The position numbers and the translations under genes were made by a program. A DNA stretch of 64,000 bases from contig NZ_JAGYKG010000002.1 in the NCBI RefSeq assembly GCF_018401815.1, positions 248,001 to 312,000 on the forward strand. The letters are read 5' to 3'. The DNA comes from Nonlabens sp. (GTDB lineage: Bacteria > Bacteroidota > Bacteroidia > Flavobacteriales > Flavobacteriaceae). Of this stretch, positions 36,472 through 45,749 are shown piece after piece. Position 1 is the first letter of the stretch, and each line of letters opens with the position of its first letter. The notes beneath the pieces are model-generated. The model searched no databases and had not been told where the DNA came from. It saw only the letters and a list, made by a program, of their open reading frames with translations.

Positions 36472-37626
36472 CTAATTCTTTTTAAATGCGCTTAACGCTT
36501 GAATCACTTCTTCACATTCTTTTCTGGTTCCTACTGTAAATCTCAATGTATCGGCTATCTGACTGCTGCGATTGCGTATGATCACCTCGTTATCGCGCAG
36601 GTAATTATAAACTTCAGTAGCGTTTTCTACTTGTGCTAGTAAGAAGTTTGCTTCACTGGGATAGACTTCTTTGATAAAGTCAAAACTTTTTAAATGTTCA
36701 GCAAGAACATCTCTGTTAGTGATGATTTCTTGGATGTCATTTTGAGTTTGATCAAATTGCAGTAGCCTTGCTAAAACAGCTTTCTGTGAGAGTTCATTTA
36801 CATTATAAGGAGGCTTTGTTCTATTGAACAGCTCTATAATTTCTGTTGAGGCAAAGGCAAAACCCACTCGTGCTCCAGCGAGTCCATGAGCTTTAGACAT
36901 GGTTTGTAACACTACTAGATTGGGATAATCTTCTAATCTATTAATAAAACTCCTATTCTCTGTAAAATCTTGATAGGCTTCGTCAACGACTATAATACCA
37001 TTAAAAGCACCAAATAACCGATCCAATTGGCGTTGATTTTCTAGCATTTCAGCTTCAAACTCTGGTGCAAATGGCATGTCCATCATTCCGCCACGGGTGT
37101 AGTTTTGTGCTTCCCAGTCGTGCTTTAAATCGGCTTTAAGAAGTGCATTTCCTGTAGGGTTATTAGGAGAACAAATCCATAGTAATTTTGATGTTCCAAA
37201 AGCAGGACTGTTCATGATTCCGTCGAGATCAAGTTCAAAAGATTTACTTAAATCAATTTGAACTACTTCTATATTGTTAATTGCGGCACTCACTTCATAC
37301 ATTCCATAAGTAGGAGGGCAGGTAATAACGCTGTCTTTTCCTGGTTCACAGAAAATACGGTACAATAAATCAATGGCCTCGTCGCTCCCATTACCAACAA
37401 AAATTTGGCTTGTAGCAATATTTTTCTGTTTTGCGAGTTCTTCTTTAATCGAAGACTGCAATGGGTCTGGGTACCTATTCAAATCTCCTTTAGGATTCTC
37501 ATTTGCATCCAGTAAGGTCAACTCTTTTTTCCCATTACCATACAGGTTAAATTCGCTACGCGCACTAGAATACGGCTGCAAATTCCAGATATTCTTACGG
37601 ACTATGTTTTCTAAGTTAAATTTCAT
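36472..37626 (-). CDS. hisC: histidinol-phosphate aminotransferase
   Basis: HisC is a PLP fold-type I aminotransferase for the eighth step. Visible are the NGSDEAIDLLYR motif, ICSPNNPTGN, VVDEAYQDF and the PLP lysine in QTMSKAHGLAGARVGF. At 384 residues it is about 30 longer than usual; the extra part lies between NPTGN and VVDEAYQDF (HDWEAQNYTRGGMMDMPFAPE and neighbours) and looks like an in-frame insertion in a surface helix. It lies between hisD and hisB with short spacers. Confidence 0.95.
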   Translation of the reverse strand: MKFNLENIVRKNIWNLQPYSSARSEFNLYGNGKKELTLLDANENPKGDLNRYPDPLQSSIKEELAKQKNIATSQIFVGNGSDEAIDLLYRIFCEPGKDSVITCPPTYGMYEVSAAINNIEVVQIDLSKSFELDLDGIMNSPAFGTSKLLWICSPNNPTGNALLKADLKHDWEAQNYTRGGMMDMPFAPEFEAEMLENQRQLDRLFGAFNGIIVVDEAYQDFTENRSFINRLEDYPNLVVLQTMSKAHGLAGARVGFAFASTEIIELFNRTKPPYNVNELSQKAVLARLLQFDQTQNDIQEIITNRDVLAEHLKSFDFIKEVYPSEANFLLAQVENATEVYNYLRDNEVIIRNRSSQIADTLRFTVGTRKECEEVIQALSAFKKN

Positions 37627-37632
37627 TCTATT

Positions 37633-37660
37633 GTGTCGTTCCGCAGTTGATGCAGAATCT
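37633..37660. repeat. short hairpin repeat, his-operon copy C
   Basis: tgtcgttccgcagttgatgc and following bases form ttccgca/tgcagaa with one mismatch, in the hisD-hisC spacer; it is a relative of copies A and B. Confidence 0.55.
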
Positions 37661-37661
37661 T

Positions 37662-38957
37662 TTATTTGTTATTCTCAATGCTCTTTAATCGAATAGACAC
37701 CGCATTTTTATGTGCGTCAAGACCTTCTGCAGCTGCCATTTGCTCAACGGCTGGGCCTAAGTTTTTGATACCTTGAGCGGTGGCTTTTTGATAAGTAACC
37801 TTATTTACAAAACTATCCACCGACACACCACTGTAATTGCGGGCATATCCATAAGTAGGCAGGGTATGATTGGTTCCGCTGGCATAATCTCCTAAACTTT
37901 CACAGGTATAAGAACCTATAAAAATTGAACCAGCTACTTGAATTTGTTCTGCTACTTCGTCAGCATTTACAGTATTTATAATCAAGTGCTCTGGTGCATA
38001 GGCATCCGACCAATTGATGCATTCTTCTATGTTTTCTAAGACTATAGTTTTGCTGTTCTCAATAGCTTTTTCTGCTGTTTGCTTTCGCGAAAGCGTGCTT
38101 AGTTGTATTTCTAATGCGGTATTCACAGCCTCGCTTAAACTCAATGAGTCTGTTAAAAGGATGACCTGAGAATCTGGTCCATGTTCTGCCTGGGCAAGAA
38201 GATCAGAAGCTACAAATGCTGGATTGGCATCTTTGTCAGCGATGATTAACACTTCTGACGGTCCAGCGGGCATATCGATGGCTACCCCTTGTTGTTGAGC
38301 CAGTTCTTTGGCTTTAGTGACGAAGGCATTTCCAGGTCCAAAAATTTTATCTACTGCGGGAATACTCTCCGTTCCATAAGTCATTGCAGCGATAGCTTGC
38401 GCTCCACCAGCTTTATAGATCTCCGTTACTCCACAAAGGTTTGCGGTGTACAATACAGCAGGGTTGATGGCGCCAAGAGCATCAGTCGGACTGCATAAAA
38501 CGACTTTTTTATTACCAGCTATTTTGGCAGGAATCGCCAACATTAAAACCGTTGAAAAAAGAGGAGCAGAGCCACCAGGGATATACAAGCCTACTTTTTG
38601 AATAGGTAAGGATTTTCTCCAGCAGGTCATTCCGGGCATGGTTTCTATAACCGGATACTCCTTTGTGTAATTAGCTTCGTGAAATTTGTAAATATTTTGA
38701 TAAGCCGTTTGAATAGCTGCTTTCAATTCTGGAGCAATTTGTTCGCTCGCTTTTTCAATTTCTTTTTCCGTAACTCTAAGAACACTAAGTGTTGCTTTGT
38801 CAAATTTCTCTGCAAAAGCAAATAAGGCCTGGTCACCATTATCTCTAACCAATTGAATGATGTCTTTTACAGCAGTCTCCATTTGAGCGCGTTCTTGTTG
38901 AGGACGTTCTAATAATTGCTGTTGTTGCGAATAGTCTGGATTAGAAATAATTTTCAT
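37662..38957 (-). CDS. hisD: histidinol dehydrogenase
   Basis: HisD oxidises histidinol to histidine with NAD in two steps. The 431 residues carry [19 protein letters not shown], the zinc/catalytic region [12 protein letters not shown] and the catalytic Glu-His in YAPEHLII, followed by [21 protein letters not shown]. Palindrome copy 10 encodes STLSRKQT at the place where homologues often have a short basic loop. The stop of hisG touches this start (1-nt overlap, ATAATGA-type junction). Confidence 0.97.
   Translation of the reverse strand: MKIISNPDYSQQQQLLERPQQERAQMETAVKDIIQLVRDNGDQALFAFAEKFDKATLSVLRVTEKEIEKASEQIAPELKAAIQTAYQNIYKFHEANYTKEYPVIETMPGMTCWRKSLPIQKVGLYIPGGSAPLFSTVLMLAIPAKIAGNKKVVLCSPTDALGAINPAVLYTANLCGVTEIYKAGGAQAIAAMTYGTESIPAVDKIFGPGNAFVTKAKELAQQQGVAIDMPAGPSEVLIIADKDANPAFVASDLLAQAEHGPDSQVILLTDSLSLSEAVNTALEIQLSTLSRKQTAEKAIENSKTIVLENIEECINWSDAYAPEHLIINTVNADEVAEQIQVAGSIFIGSYTCESLGDYASGTNHTLPTYGYARNYSGVSVDSFVNKVTYQKATAQGIKNLGPAVEQMAAAEGLDAHKNAVSIRLKSIENNK
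38081..38094. repeat. GCTTTCGCGAAAGC palindrome, copy 10 (in hisD)
   Basis: The exact 14-mer is read as LSRKQ. Confidence 0.95.
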
Positions 38958-39808
38958 TAGGCAATTAATTTTTCAATTGGACTTACTAATATTCCTTGCG
39001 CACCAGCCTCTTTTAACCGATCAATCACATTCCAAAAGTCATTTTCTTCAATAACAGAATGTAAACTTGACCAGCCTTCCTCAGCTAGTGGTAAGACTGT
39101 TGGGCTTTTCATACCAGGTAAAAGTGCTGATATTTCATCAATCTTATCATTAGGTGCGTTAAGTAAAATGTACTTGTTTTTTTGAGCATTTTGAACCGCT
39201 TCTATTCTGAATAGCAATTTGCCTAACAAGTCGTTTTTCTCGGAGTTCAGGTTGGGATTAGAAATTAAAACAGCTTCACTATACATCACTGTTTCTACTT
39301 CTTTAAGTCCATTCATGAGCAGGGTAGAACCCGTAGAAACGATATCACAAATACCTTCGGCCAGCCCTATTCCTGGAGCAATTTCTACAGACCCGCCTAT
39401 TTCTTCGGTAGTCGCATTGATACCTTTATCGGCAAAGAACTTTTTTACGATGGTCGTATAGCTACTGGCTACTTTTTTACCATGGAACCATTCCAGACCT
39501 GTATAAGTCACCTCTTTTGGAACGGCCAGGCACAGCCTACAACCAGCAAAGCCTAGTTGTTTGATCACCTCTACTTTTTGATTTTTTTCTTCTACTTCGT
39601 TCAGTCCCAGAATTCCTAAATCTGCAACTCCATTTGCTACATATTGTGGAATATCATCATCACGTAAGAAAAGAATTTCCATAGGAAAATTTTTTGCTTG
39701 AGTAGATAATTTGCGACCACCATTGTCAAATTTGATTCCGCAATCTTTTAAAAGTTGCAAAGATTTATCGGATAGTCTTCCTGATTTTTGTACTGCTATT
39801 CTGATCAT
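38957..39808 (-). CDS. hisG: ATP phosphoribosyltransferase (long form)
   Basis: HisG couples ATP and PRPP, the committed step of histidine synthesis. The 283-residue length marks the long form with a C-terminal regulatory ACT-like domain for feedback by histidine. Visible are RIAVQKSGRLSDKSLQLLKDCGI, DIPQYVANGVADLGILGLNE and the PRPP loop DIVSTGSTLLMNG. I start at 39808, where the family N-terminus begins; an ATG 15 nt upstream adds MATKI. The gene follows the leader peptide and terminator of the his attenuator. Confidence 0.96.
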   Translation of the reverse strand: MIRIAVQKSGRLSDKSLQLLKDCGIKFDNGGRKLSTQAKNFPMEILFLRDDDIPQYVANGVADLGILGLNEVEEKNQKVEVIKQLGFAGCRLCLAVPKEVTYTGLEWFHGKKVASSYTTIVKKFFADKGINATTEEIGGSVEIAPGIGLAEGICDIVSTGSTLLMNGLKEVETVMYSEAVLISNPNLNSEKNDLLGKLLFRIEAVQNAQKNKYILLNAPNDKIDEISALLPGMKSPTVLPLAEEGWSSLHSVIEENDFWNVIDRLKEAGAQGILVSPIEKLIA

Positions 39809-39886
39809 AATTTTTGTTGCCATTCTATAGGAGAATGTTGTTTAAGCTGTATACAGATATGTTAAGGTTTTCTAATTTAAGAAAAC

Positions 39887-39915
39887 AAAAAAAACCGTCT
39901 GAAACAGACGGTTTT
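39887..39915 (-). terminator. his attenuator terminator
   Basis: On the minus strand AAAACCGTCTG (39915-39905), loop TTT and CAGACGGTTTT form a perfect 11-bp stem followed by a T run (eight T in all), 78 nt before the hisG ATG. CAGGCG (39957-39952), in the last codons of the leader peptide, can pair with CGTCTG of the 5' arm (6 bp, one G-U), a ready antiterminator. Confidence 0.9.
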
Positions 39916-39945
39916 TAAATATGTTTGAAATACATCCATACCTTT

Positions 39946-40002
39946 TTACCTCGCCTGATGGTAAGTAAAAGAATGATGATGGTATAGGTTTTTATTTTTC
40001 AT
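39946..40002 (-). CDS. hisL: his leader peptide, 18 residues with HHH
   Basis: The minus-strand ORF encodes MKNKNLYHHHSFTYHQAR. Four of 18 residues are His, three consecutive (residues 8-10). It lies after a TAnnTTTG box (7 nt before the ATG) and before an intrinsic terminator and hisG. This is the classical layout of ribosome-controlled attenuation: scarce charged His-tRNA stalls the ribosome at the His codons, frees the CAGGCG segment and prevents the terminator. Likely leaderless. I infer the mechanism from the sequence only. Confidence 0.87.
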   Translation of the reverse strand: MKNKNLYHHHSFTYHQAR

Positions 40003-40009
40003 TAGAGTG

Positions 40010-40017
40010 CAAACATA
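40010..40017 (-). promoter_or_regulatory. -7 promoter box of the his operon
   Basis: The minus strand reads TATGTTTG, a full TAnnTTTG match exactly 7 nt before the leader ATG. No TTG lies at the usual -33 spacing. Confidence 0.7.
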
Positions 40018-40109
40018 AGTCTGAAAAGTGAATATTTAAAGTTTATCCTATTTTATTGGTAGGTTTTAACTCAATTTTAAATAACACCCCCGTTGATCGA
40101 CTTTTTGAA

Positions 40110-40874
40110 TTATTTGATGGAGGCAACAAAAGTTGCAGCTGCATGAGAAATGTCTTCTACATCGGTTATCTGTCTGATAAACTCACTTCCTATAATAGCA
40201 CCGTTCACATACTCACAGGCGTCTTGAAAGTTTTGTTTGTTTTTGATGTTAAAACCTGTAAGAATAGGAGTGTTAAGGTTCATTCCCTTGAGTTTACCTA
40301 AATAGTCTGCCGCTGCAGAAAAGTCGGTTTTAGAACCTGTCGTACTTGCAGAGCTTACAGCGTAGATAAACCCGTTAGAGTTTTTATCTATTTCTCGAAT
40401 ACGCTTATCTGATGTTTGCGGAGTTACTAAAAATATATTGCTGATGTGGTATTTTTCAAACACTTCTTTAAATTCGGTCTGGTAAATGGACATGGGTAAG
40501 TCAGGTACGATCAAACCATCTACTCCAACCTCATGACAGCGCTTGCAAAATGCTTCCAACCCGTATTGCATTACGGGGTTCCAATACCCCATTAACAGCA
40601 AAGGTACTTTTACCGTATGCTTTTCTAATTGAGAAAATAATTTCTCTATAGACATACCGTTTTCTAGAGCAATTTTACTACTTTCTTGGATAGTAGGGCC
40701 ATCAGCTAATGGGTCACTAAATGGTATTCCTATTTCCACTAGGTCTACTTTAGAATATTCTAAGGCAGTTAGTAGGGTAGTGGTATCTTCTAATTGAGGA
40801 TATCCAGCGGTATAGAATATATTTAATAAGCCTTCAGGCTTGTTTTGGAGCAATTCTGTGAGTTTGTTTTTCAT
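40110..40874 (-). CDS. trpA: tryptophan synthase alpha chain
   Basis: TrpA cleaves indole-3-glycerol phosphate and passes indole to TrpB. The 254 residues show FYTAGYPQLEDT, the catalytic Glu in DLVEIGIPFSDPLADGPTIQ, VDGLIVPDLP and FIYAVSSASTTGSK. I start at 40874, where the family N-terminus begins (MKNKLTELLQ); the in-frame extension upstream is charged and atypical. It is the last trp gene; I see no terminator between its stop and the his promoter. Confidence 0.96.
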   Translation of the reverse strand: MKNKLTELLQNKPEGLLNIFYTAGYPQLEDTTTLLTALEYSKVDLVEIGIPFSDPLADGPTIQESSKIALENGMSIEKLFSQLEKHTVKVPLLLMGYWNPVMQYGLEAFCKRCHEVGVDGLIVPDLPMSIYQTEFKEVFEKYHISNIFLVTPQTSDKRIREIDKNSNGFIYAVSSASTTGSKTDFSAAADYLGKLKGMNLNTPILTGFNIKNKQNFQDACEYVNGAIIGSEFIRQITDVEDISHAAATFVASIK

Positions 40875-41019
40875 AATGCATTCCTCTTTTTTTACCTGCT
40901 CATTACATGGATTCAGGATGAAGTCAGTGACCTTTTTGAAAGGATCACCTGCGATGGATTGATGTGTTTGTTCTTCCTTCACCTAAGGAAGAAATTAGGT
41001 TTTTAGAAAGGATAAAAAT

Positions 41020-42189
41020 TTAAAGCAAATTCAACTCCTCCATATAGGTGTTCATATCCTTATCACCACGACCAGATAAGTTGATCACTACTCGGTCGGT
41101 AGGTTTTAACTCCAAGTCTTTCAATACCGAAAAGGCATGAGCGGTTTCTAAAGCAGGAATAATTCCTTCCATACGGCTTACTTCTACGGCTGCGATAAGC
41201 GCATCGGCATCAGTTACTGCCATATATCGTGCCCGTTCAGATACTTTTAACCAAGCATGAGCAGGACCTATTCCAGGGTAATCTAATCCAGCAGAAATAC
41301 TGTGCGGCTCGACCACCTGTCCATCTTTATCTTGCATCATGATCGAACGACTGGCGTGTAATACCCCCGGAGTTCCTAAGGTCAAGGTAGCTGCTGTTTT
41401 ATTGGTATGAATACCTAGACCAGCGGCTTCTACACCTATTAACTGTACTTCTTGATCATCTAGAAAATGATAAAAAGCACCCATGGCATTTGATCCACCA
41501 CCCACACAGGCAATTACATAATCTGGCAAGCCTTGCATTTGGTTTTTGATCTCTTGAGAAATAACCGATTGGTAACGAGCTACCATATCTGGATATGGAT
41601 GTGGTCCCACTACAGAACCTATGATATAATGGGTGTTTTCTGGGTTGTTGATCCAGTCGCGCATGGCTTCGTTAGTAGCATCCTTTAAAGTTTTAGAACC
41701 ACTGGTAGCAGGTCGTACTGTTGCTCCTAGCATTTTCATACGGGCAACATTAGGCGCTTGACGTTTGATGTCTTTTTCACCCATGTAGACGATACACTCC
41801 AGGCCCTTTAACGCACAAACCGTAGCAGTGGCTACACCGTGTTGTCCGGCACCTGTCTCTGCAATGATTCTTTTCTTGCCTAGTTGTTCAGCAAGTAGGA
41901 TCTGTCCAATGGTATTGTTAATTTTATGTGCACCAGTGTGACATAAATCTTCTCGTTTTAACCAGATTTCGGCACCATACTTAGCTGATAACCGTTTTGC
42001 TAGGAAGAGTGGTGTAGGCCGACCTACGTAATCTTTAAGCAATTGATGAAACTCTTTTTGAAACTCTGGTGATTTTTCAATCTCCAGATAATTTTCTTGA
42101 AGTTCTTCAATATTAGGATAGAGCAATTCTGGAATGAATGCACCACCGAACTCTCCATAAAATCCTTTTTCATCTACTTGATAGCTCAT
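41020..42189 (-). CDS. trpB: tryptophan synthase beta chain
   Basis: TrpB condenses indole and serine with PLP. The 389 residues include [41 protein letters not shown], where the His-Lys pair holds the PLP lysine, [14 protein letters not shown] and [11 protein letters not shown]. This is the TrpB1 type that pairs with TrpA. The start overlaps the trpF stop by 4 nt (ATGA). A small hairpin (ttcctt/aaggaa, about 40973-40990) lies in the spacer before trpA. Confidence 0.97.
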   Translation of the reverse strand: MSYQVDEKGFYGEFGGAFIPELLYPNIEELQENYLEIEKSPEFQKEFHQLLKDYVGRPTPLFLAKRLSAKYGAEIWLKREDLCHTGAHKINNTIGQILLAEQLGKKRIIAETGAGQHGVATATVCALKGLECIVYMGEKDIKRQAPNVARMKMLGATVRPATSGSKTLKDATNEAMRDWINNPENTHYIIGSVVGPHPYPDMVARYQSVISQEIKNQMQGLPDYVIACVGGGSNAMGAFYHFLDDQEVQLIGVEAAGLGIHTNKTAATLTLGTPGVLHASRSIMMQDKDGQVVEPHSISAGLDYPGIGPAHAWLKVSERARYMAVTDADALIAAVEVSRMEGIIPALETAHAFSVLKDLELKPTDRVVINLSGRGDKDMNTYMEELNLL

Positions 42190-42824
42190 TTTCTTAGTTT
42201 TTCTATGAATGTTTTTAATTCTGCTATGTTTTTAAGACCAGGATCTGACTCAAATTTTGAGTTGAGATCTACTCCTAAAAACATTTTGTGGTTTATTTTT
42301 TTAATGGGTTCAGCATCACTTTTTGAAATGCCTCCACTTAATAAAAAGGGAACTTCTCCTTTATAGGAGTCGAGAATAAGCCAATTAAATTTCTTGCCAC
42401 TACCACCATAATCTGGCGTTGCTGTGTCAAACAAAAAGAATAATTTTCCTTGATAGGTTTTTGCGAGCTCTTGCCACTCTGTTAAACCATCAAAATCAAA
42501 ACCTTCTGTGATTTGAAAGGCTTTAAATATTTTAAGATCTATTTCTAGTAAGGCTTTCGCGAAAGCGACATCTTCATCGCCGTGTAATTGAATAACATCT
42601 AATTCTAAAGGGATGATATCTTGAAGGATGTTTTCAAAGGTTTCGTTTACATAAACACCGACCGTTCCTTTGTTCATGGTTTGTTGAGCTATTTTTTCTC
42701 TTTGCTCATCAGAGACAAACCTCTTGGATTTTGGGTAACGTATAAGCCCCATGAAGTCTATGTCCAATTCCTGTAACTGGTTGATGTTTTCTATGTCGCG
42801 CATACCGCATACTTTAATCATCAT
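42186..42824 (-). CDS. trpF: phosphoribosylanthranilate isomerase
   Basis: TrpF isomerises phosphoribosylanthranilate in the fourth step of tryptophan synthesis. The 212-residue barrel starts [15 protein letters not shown], with the catalytic Cys, and ends [16 protein letters not shown] with the phosphate-binding Gly and catalytic Asp. It overlaps trpC and trpB by 4 nt each, giving tight coupling. Palindrome copy 11 encodes [11 protein letters not shown] in a surface helix. The start could be either of two adjacent ATGs; 42824 keeps the overlap. Confidence 0.94.
   Translation of the reverse strand: MMIKVCGMRDIENINQLQELDIDFMGLIRYPKSKRFVSDEQREKIAQQTMNKGTVGVYVNETFENILQDIIPLELDVIQLHGDEDVAFAKALLEIDLKIFKAFQITEGFDFDGLTEWQELAKTYQGKLFFLFDTATPDYGGSGKKFNWLILDSYKGEVPFLLSGGISKSDAEPIKKINHKMFLGVDLNSKFESDPGLKNIAELKTFIEKLRK
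42553..42566. repeat. GCTTTCGCGAAAGC palindrome, copy 11 (in trpF)
   Basis: The exact 14-mer is read as AFAKA. Confidence 0.95.
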
Positions 42825-43624
42825 GAGTTGATCGCTTTTATAAATTGCTCACAACTTGCTCCAGGCTGCTCTGTTTTCATAAAGTTTTCACCTATTAAAA
42901 AGCCTTGAAAGCCTAAAGTCCTAAGTTCCTTCACCACTTCTGGATTTGAAATGCCACTTTCTGATATGGCGATAACACCTGGAGGAAAGTGAGGTAATAG
43001 GTTGTTACTGTTTTGAATATCTGTTTGGAATCGTTTCAAATCTCGATTGTTGACACCTATCACATATTTTTCAATAGCAAATGCATCTGTAACCTCTTTT
43101 ATTCTAGTGAGTTCTTCTAAATCGTGCACTTCATAAAGAATCTCCAATCCTAAATTCATCGCCTCTAACGACATCGTCTTAAGCTCTTCGTTATTCAAAC
43201 AGGCTGCTATAAGAAGAATAGCGTCTGCACCAAATGCTTTTGCTTCATGAACTTGATATAAATCTATCATGAAATCTTTACGCAATATTGGAATGTTCAA
43301 TACAGCTCTAGCATTGATTAAATCTTGTAATGTGCCGCCAAAAAAGGGCTGATCGGTCAAACAGCTTATGGCACTTGCTCCAGCCTTTTCATACCCCTTT
43401 ACGACTTCTTCAAGGCTCCTAGGACATTTAAAAGAACCTTTGCTAGGGCTTTGTCTTTTGTGTTCGGCTATAATACCGCTGCCGTTTTTTAGGCTTTGGT
43501 ACAATGAAATTACTTTTCTGGAATAGGCGGGCATGTCTCTTAACTCAGAAAGAGAGGTCGTTTTCTTTCTAGCTTTTAGATCTTGAGTGGTTTGAGCAAT
43601 TATTTTTTTAAGGATGTCTTCCAT
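42821..43624 (-). CDS. trpC: indole-3-glycerol-phosphate synthase
   Basis: TrpC closes the indole ring. The 267 residues show AEHKRQSPSKGSF with the catalytic Lys and phosphate-binding region, LTDQPFFGGTLQDL, LRKDFMIDLYQVHEA and IGVNNRDLKRFQ, then AISESGI. It is a stand-alone enzyme here, not fused to TrpF as in E. coli. It follows trpD by 64 nt and overlaps trpF by 4 nt. Confidence 0.96.
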   Translation of the reverse strand: MEDILKKIIAQTTQDLKARKKTTSLSELRDMPAYSRKVISLYQSLKNGSGIIAEHKRQSPSKGSFKCPRSLEEVVKGYEKAGASAISCLTDQPFFGGTLQDLINARAVLNIPILRKDFMIDLYQVHEAKAFGADAILLIAACLNNEELKTMSLEAMNLGLEILYEVHDLEELTRIKEVTDAFAIEKYVIGVNNRDLKRFQTDIQNSNNLLPHFPPGVIAISESGISNPEVVKELRTLGFQGFLIGENFMKTEQPGASCEQFIKAINS

Positions 43625-43688
43625 GTTTTGTTTTTTGGGTAGAACAGCTTCCCCCCTTGATTGTTTTACAAAATGCGTTAGGCCGTTA

Positions 43689-44681
43689 CTAGTTGAGTTC
43701 CATTAGTTTTTTAAAGCTTTCCAGAGCTTTCCCAGATTCCAAAGATGTTCTAGCTAGTGCTACTGCTTCTATAATTTCTATATCTTTTGCCACTGAAATA
43801 GCTGTTGCAGCATTTGCGATCACTACATTTTTTTGAGGAGCAGTAGCTTTATTATTAAGAACATTCATAAAAATATGAGCAGCGTCTTCAACGGTTTCTC
43901 CACCGTAAATATCAGATGGATTTAAAAGATGCATGCCAAAATCTACAGGAGATAAATCGCTTACCCCATTATTTCTAGCAAGTCTCACTTTGCCAGTAAG
44001 ACTGACTTCATCATAGCCTTCATGTGCGTGTATAATGGCATATTTTTTATCAGTTTCCGATTGAAAAAGGTATTCATAGTTGCGGGCAAGTTGTAAATTG
44101 AAAACACCTACGCTTTGTAATTTTGGTTTTGCTGGATTGACTAAAGGTCCTAGCATATTGAAAAAAGTTTTCACACCTAGTTGTTTTCTAATGGGTGCAA
44201 CTGCTTTCATCGCTGGATGAAAAAGTGGTGCGTGTAAAAATGTAATGTTTGCTGCGCTAATTTGCTTTTTTAAAACATCATGATCATTGGAAAAAACAAA
44301 TCCTAAGTGTTCCATTACATTTGACGAGCCACTTACTGAACTCACACCGTAGTTACCGTGTTTTGCTACGGGAATACCTGCTCCAGCAGTAACAAAACTA
44401 GCGATTGTGCTTATGTTAAAAGAGTTTTTTCCATCACCGCCAGTGCCACATAAATCTATAGGATGGAACTCTTTTAAATCAATGAGATTTGCTTGCTCTA
44501 GCATGGCATCTCTAAATCCAGCGAGCTCTTGTACGGTGATACTGCGCATTCCATAAACAGTAAGGAAAGCTGCTATTTGTGCATCGTTAACCGTGCCGCT
44601 GGTAATGGCTGTCAGTATATCATAAGCCGCTTTTCTTGAAAGTGTGCCGTGATGAAACAATTCATTTAAGATATCCTTCAT
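43689..44681 (-). CDS. trpD: anthranilate phosphoribosyltransferase
   Basis: TrpD transfers the phosphoribosyl group of PRPP to anthranilate. The 330 residues have DLCGTGGDGKNSFNIST (PRPP and Mg binding), KHGNYGVSSVSGSSNVMEHLG and FNMLGPLVNPA, all family hallmarks. There is no glutaminase fusion, which is supplied by the separate trpG directly upstream (1-nt spacer). It lies in the middle of the trp operon. Confidence 0.96.
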   Translation of the reverse strand: MKDILNELFHHGTLSRKAAYDILTAITSGTVNDAQIAAFLTVYGMRSITVQELAGFRDAMLEQANLIDLKEFHPIDLCGTGGDGKNSFNISTIASFVTAGAGIPVAKHGNYGVSSVSGSSNVMEHLGFVFSNDHDVLKKQISAANITFLHAPLFHPAMKAVAPIRKQLGVKTFFNMLGPLVNPAKPKLQSVGVFNLQLARNYEYLFQSETDKKYAIIHAHEGYDEVSLTGKVRLARNNGVSDLSPVDFGMHLLNPSDIYGGETVEDAAHIFMNVLNNKATAPQKNVVIANAATAISVAKDIEIIEAVALARTSLESGKALESFKKLMELN

Positions 44682-44682
44682 T

Positions 44683-45252
44683 CTATAAGGTTGCTATAAA
44701 GTTCTTCAGCATGGTTTTTCCTTGAGGTGTCATGATACTTTCTGGATGGAATTGTAAGCCATATATAGGTAATTCTTTGTGCTTTAATGCCATAATCTGT
44801 CCTTGTTGATCGGTGGCAGTGATTTCTAAAACAGCAGGAAAGCTATCATTTTCAGCAGCCCACGAATGGTAACGACCCGCTTCAAAGTCTGCATCTATAT
44901 CGTTAAAAATTTCATTTCCATAATGTGACATTTGCGTAGCAACCCCATGATATACTTTTTCAAGATTGATGATTTTCCCGCCAAAGACCTCGGTAATGGC
45001 TTGATGTCCTAGGCAAATCCCTAAAAGAGGTTTTTTATCTTTCATATGATGAATAATCGATATCAGATTGCCCGCTTCACTTGGGATTCCCGGTCCTGGA
45101 GAAAGCACGATAGCGTCATAGGATTCACATTCTTGAGGGGTGATTTTGTCATTGCGCACCACCGTAAGTTGCGTGCCCAATTCCTCTAAGTAGTGAACAA
45201 GATTGTACGTAAAAGAATCGTAGTTATCTATTAATAAGATATTCTTACTCAT
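44683..45252 (-). CDS. trpG: anthranilate synthase glutaminase component
   Basis: TrpG hydrolyses glutamine to feed ammonia to TrpE. The 189 residues show LLIDNYDSFTYNLVHYL, LSPGPGIPSEAG, the nucleophile motif LLGICLGHQAI and the closing LQFHPESIMTPQG with catalytic His and Glu. Its start overlaps the end of a small lipoprotein gene by 8 nt, so it is translated in the trpE transcript. The same subunit may also serve aminodeoxychorismate synthase, as in some bacteria. Confidence 0.95.
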   Translation of the reverse strand: MSKNILLIDNYDSFTYNLVHYLEELGTQLTVVRNDKITPQECESYDAIVLSPGPGIPSEAGNLISIIHHMKDKKPLLGICLGHQAITEVFGGKIINLEKVYHGVATQMSHYGNEIFNDIDADFEAGRYHSWAAENDSFPAVLEITATDQQGQIMALKHKELPIYGLQFHPESIMTPQGKTMLKNFIATL

Positions 45253-45745
45253 TTTCTAAGGTTTTTATTGACCCATCTTTTTCAATTTGGGCAATTGTTT
45301 TTTCACCTTCAGGGCAATAGGTGACAATCCTAAGGTCAGAAGTTATTTTCCCTTCACAGCTTAGATCACCTATGGTAGATGCGATCACCATTTCATCTTT
45401 AATTTTGCCATCTTTACTGTACGTTCGAACTAAAAATCCATATTCATTTCTGTTGTCAACAAATTGGCTTCTAGTAAAAACCCTTACTTTTATAATATCA
45501 TTTTGATAAATAGGCAGGGTCACTTTTATTTCGCTTGTAAAAATTCGGTAGTAATCTTTCTCATCAAAAAGGAATAGTGCGCTATCTTTTATTTCTTTAA
45601 ACTCCAAATGGGGGAGGTACGTCATGTTTTCTAGGCCATCTTTTTCGATAATTTTGACATCAATAAGGTCTTTCTTATCCGTTTGACAAGAAAAAAGTAT
45701 TGTTGAAATAAATAAAATGCCACTTACTATTTTAATTGTTTTCAT
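45245..45745 (-). CDS. putative lipoprotein between trpE and trpG, unknown
   Basis: The 166-residue protein has a lipoprotein signal (MKTIKIVSGILFISTILFSC, lipobox Cys20) followed by a charged linker and a beta-rich domain (SALFLFDEKDYYRIFTSEIKVTLPIYQNDIIKVRVFTRS). I recognise no family. It lies 4 nt after trpE and overlaps the start of trpG by 8 nt, so it would be made together with the Trp enzymes although it is exported. Nothing in it suggests a step in the pathway. Confidence 0.75.
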   Translation of the reverse strand: MKTIKIVSGILFISTILFSCQTDKKDLIDVKIIEKDGLENMTYLPHLEFKEIKDSALFLFDEKDYYRIFTSEIKVTLPIYQNDIIKVRVFTRSQFVDNRNEYGFLVRTYSKDGKIKDEMVIASTIGDLSCEGKITSDLRIVTYCPEGEKTIAQIEKDGSIKTLENE

Positions 45746-45749
45746 AATT

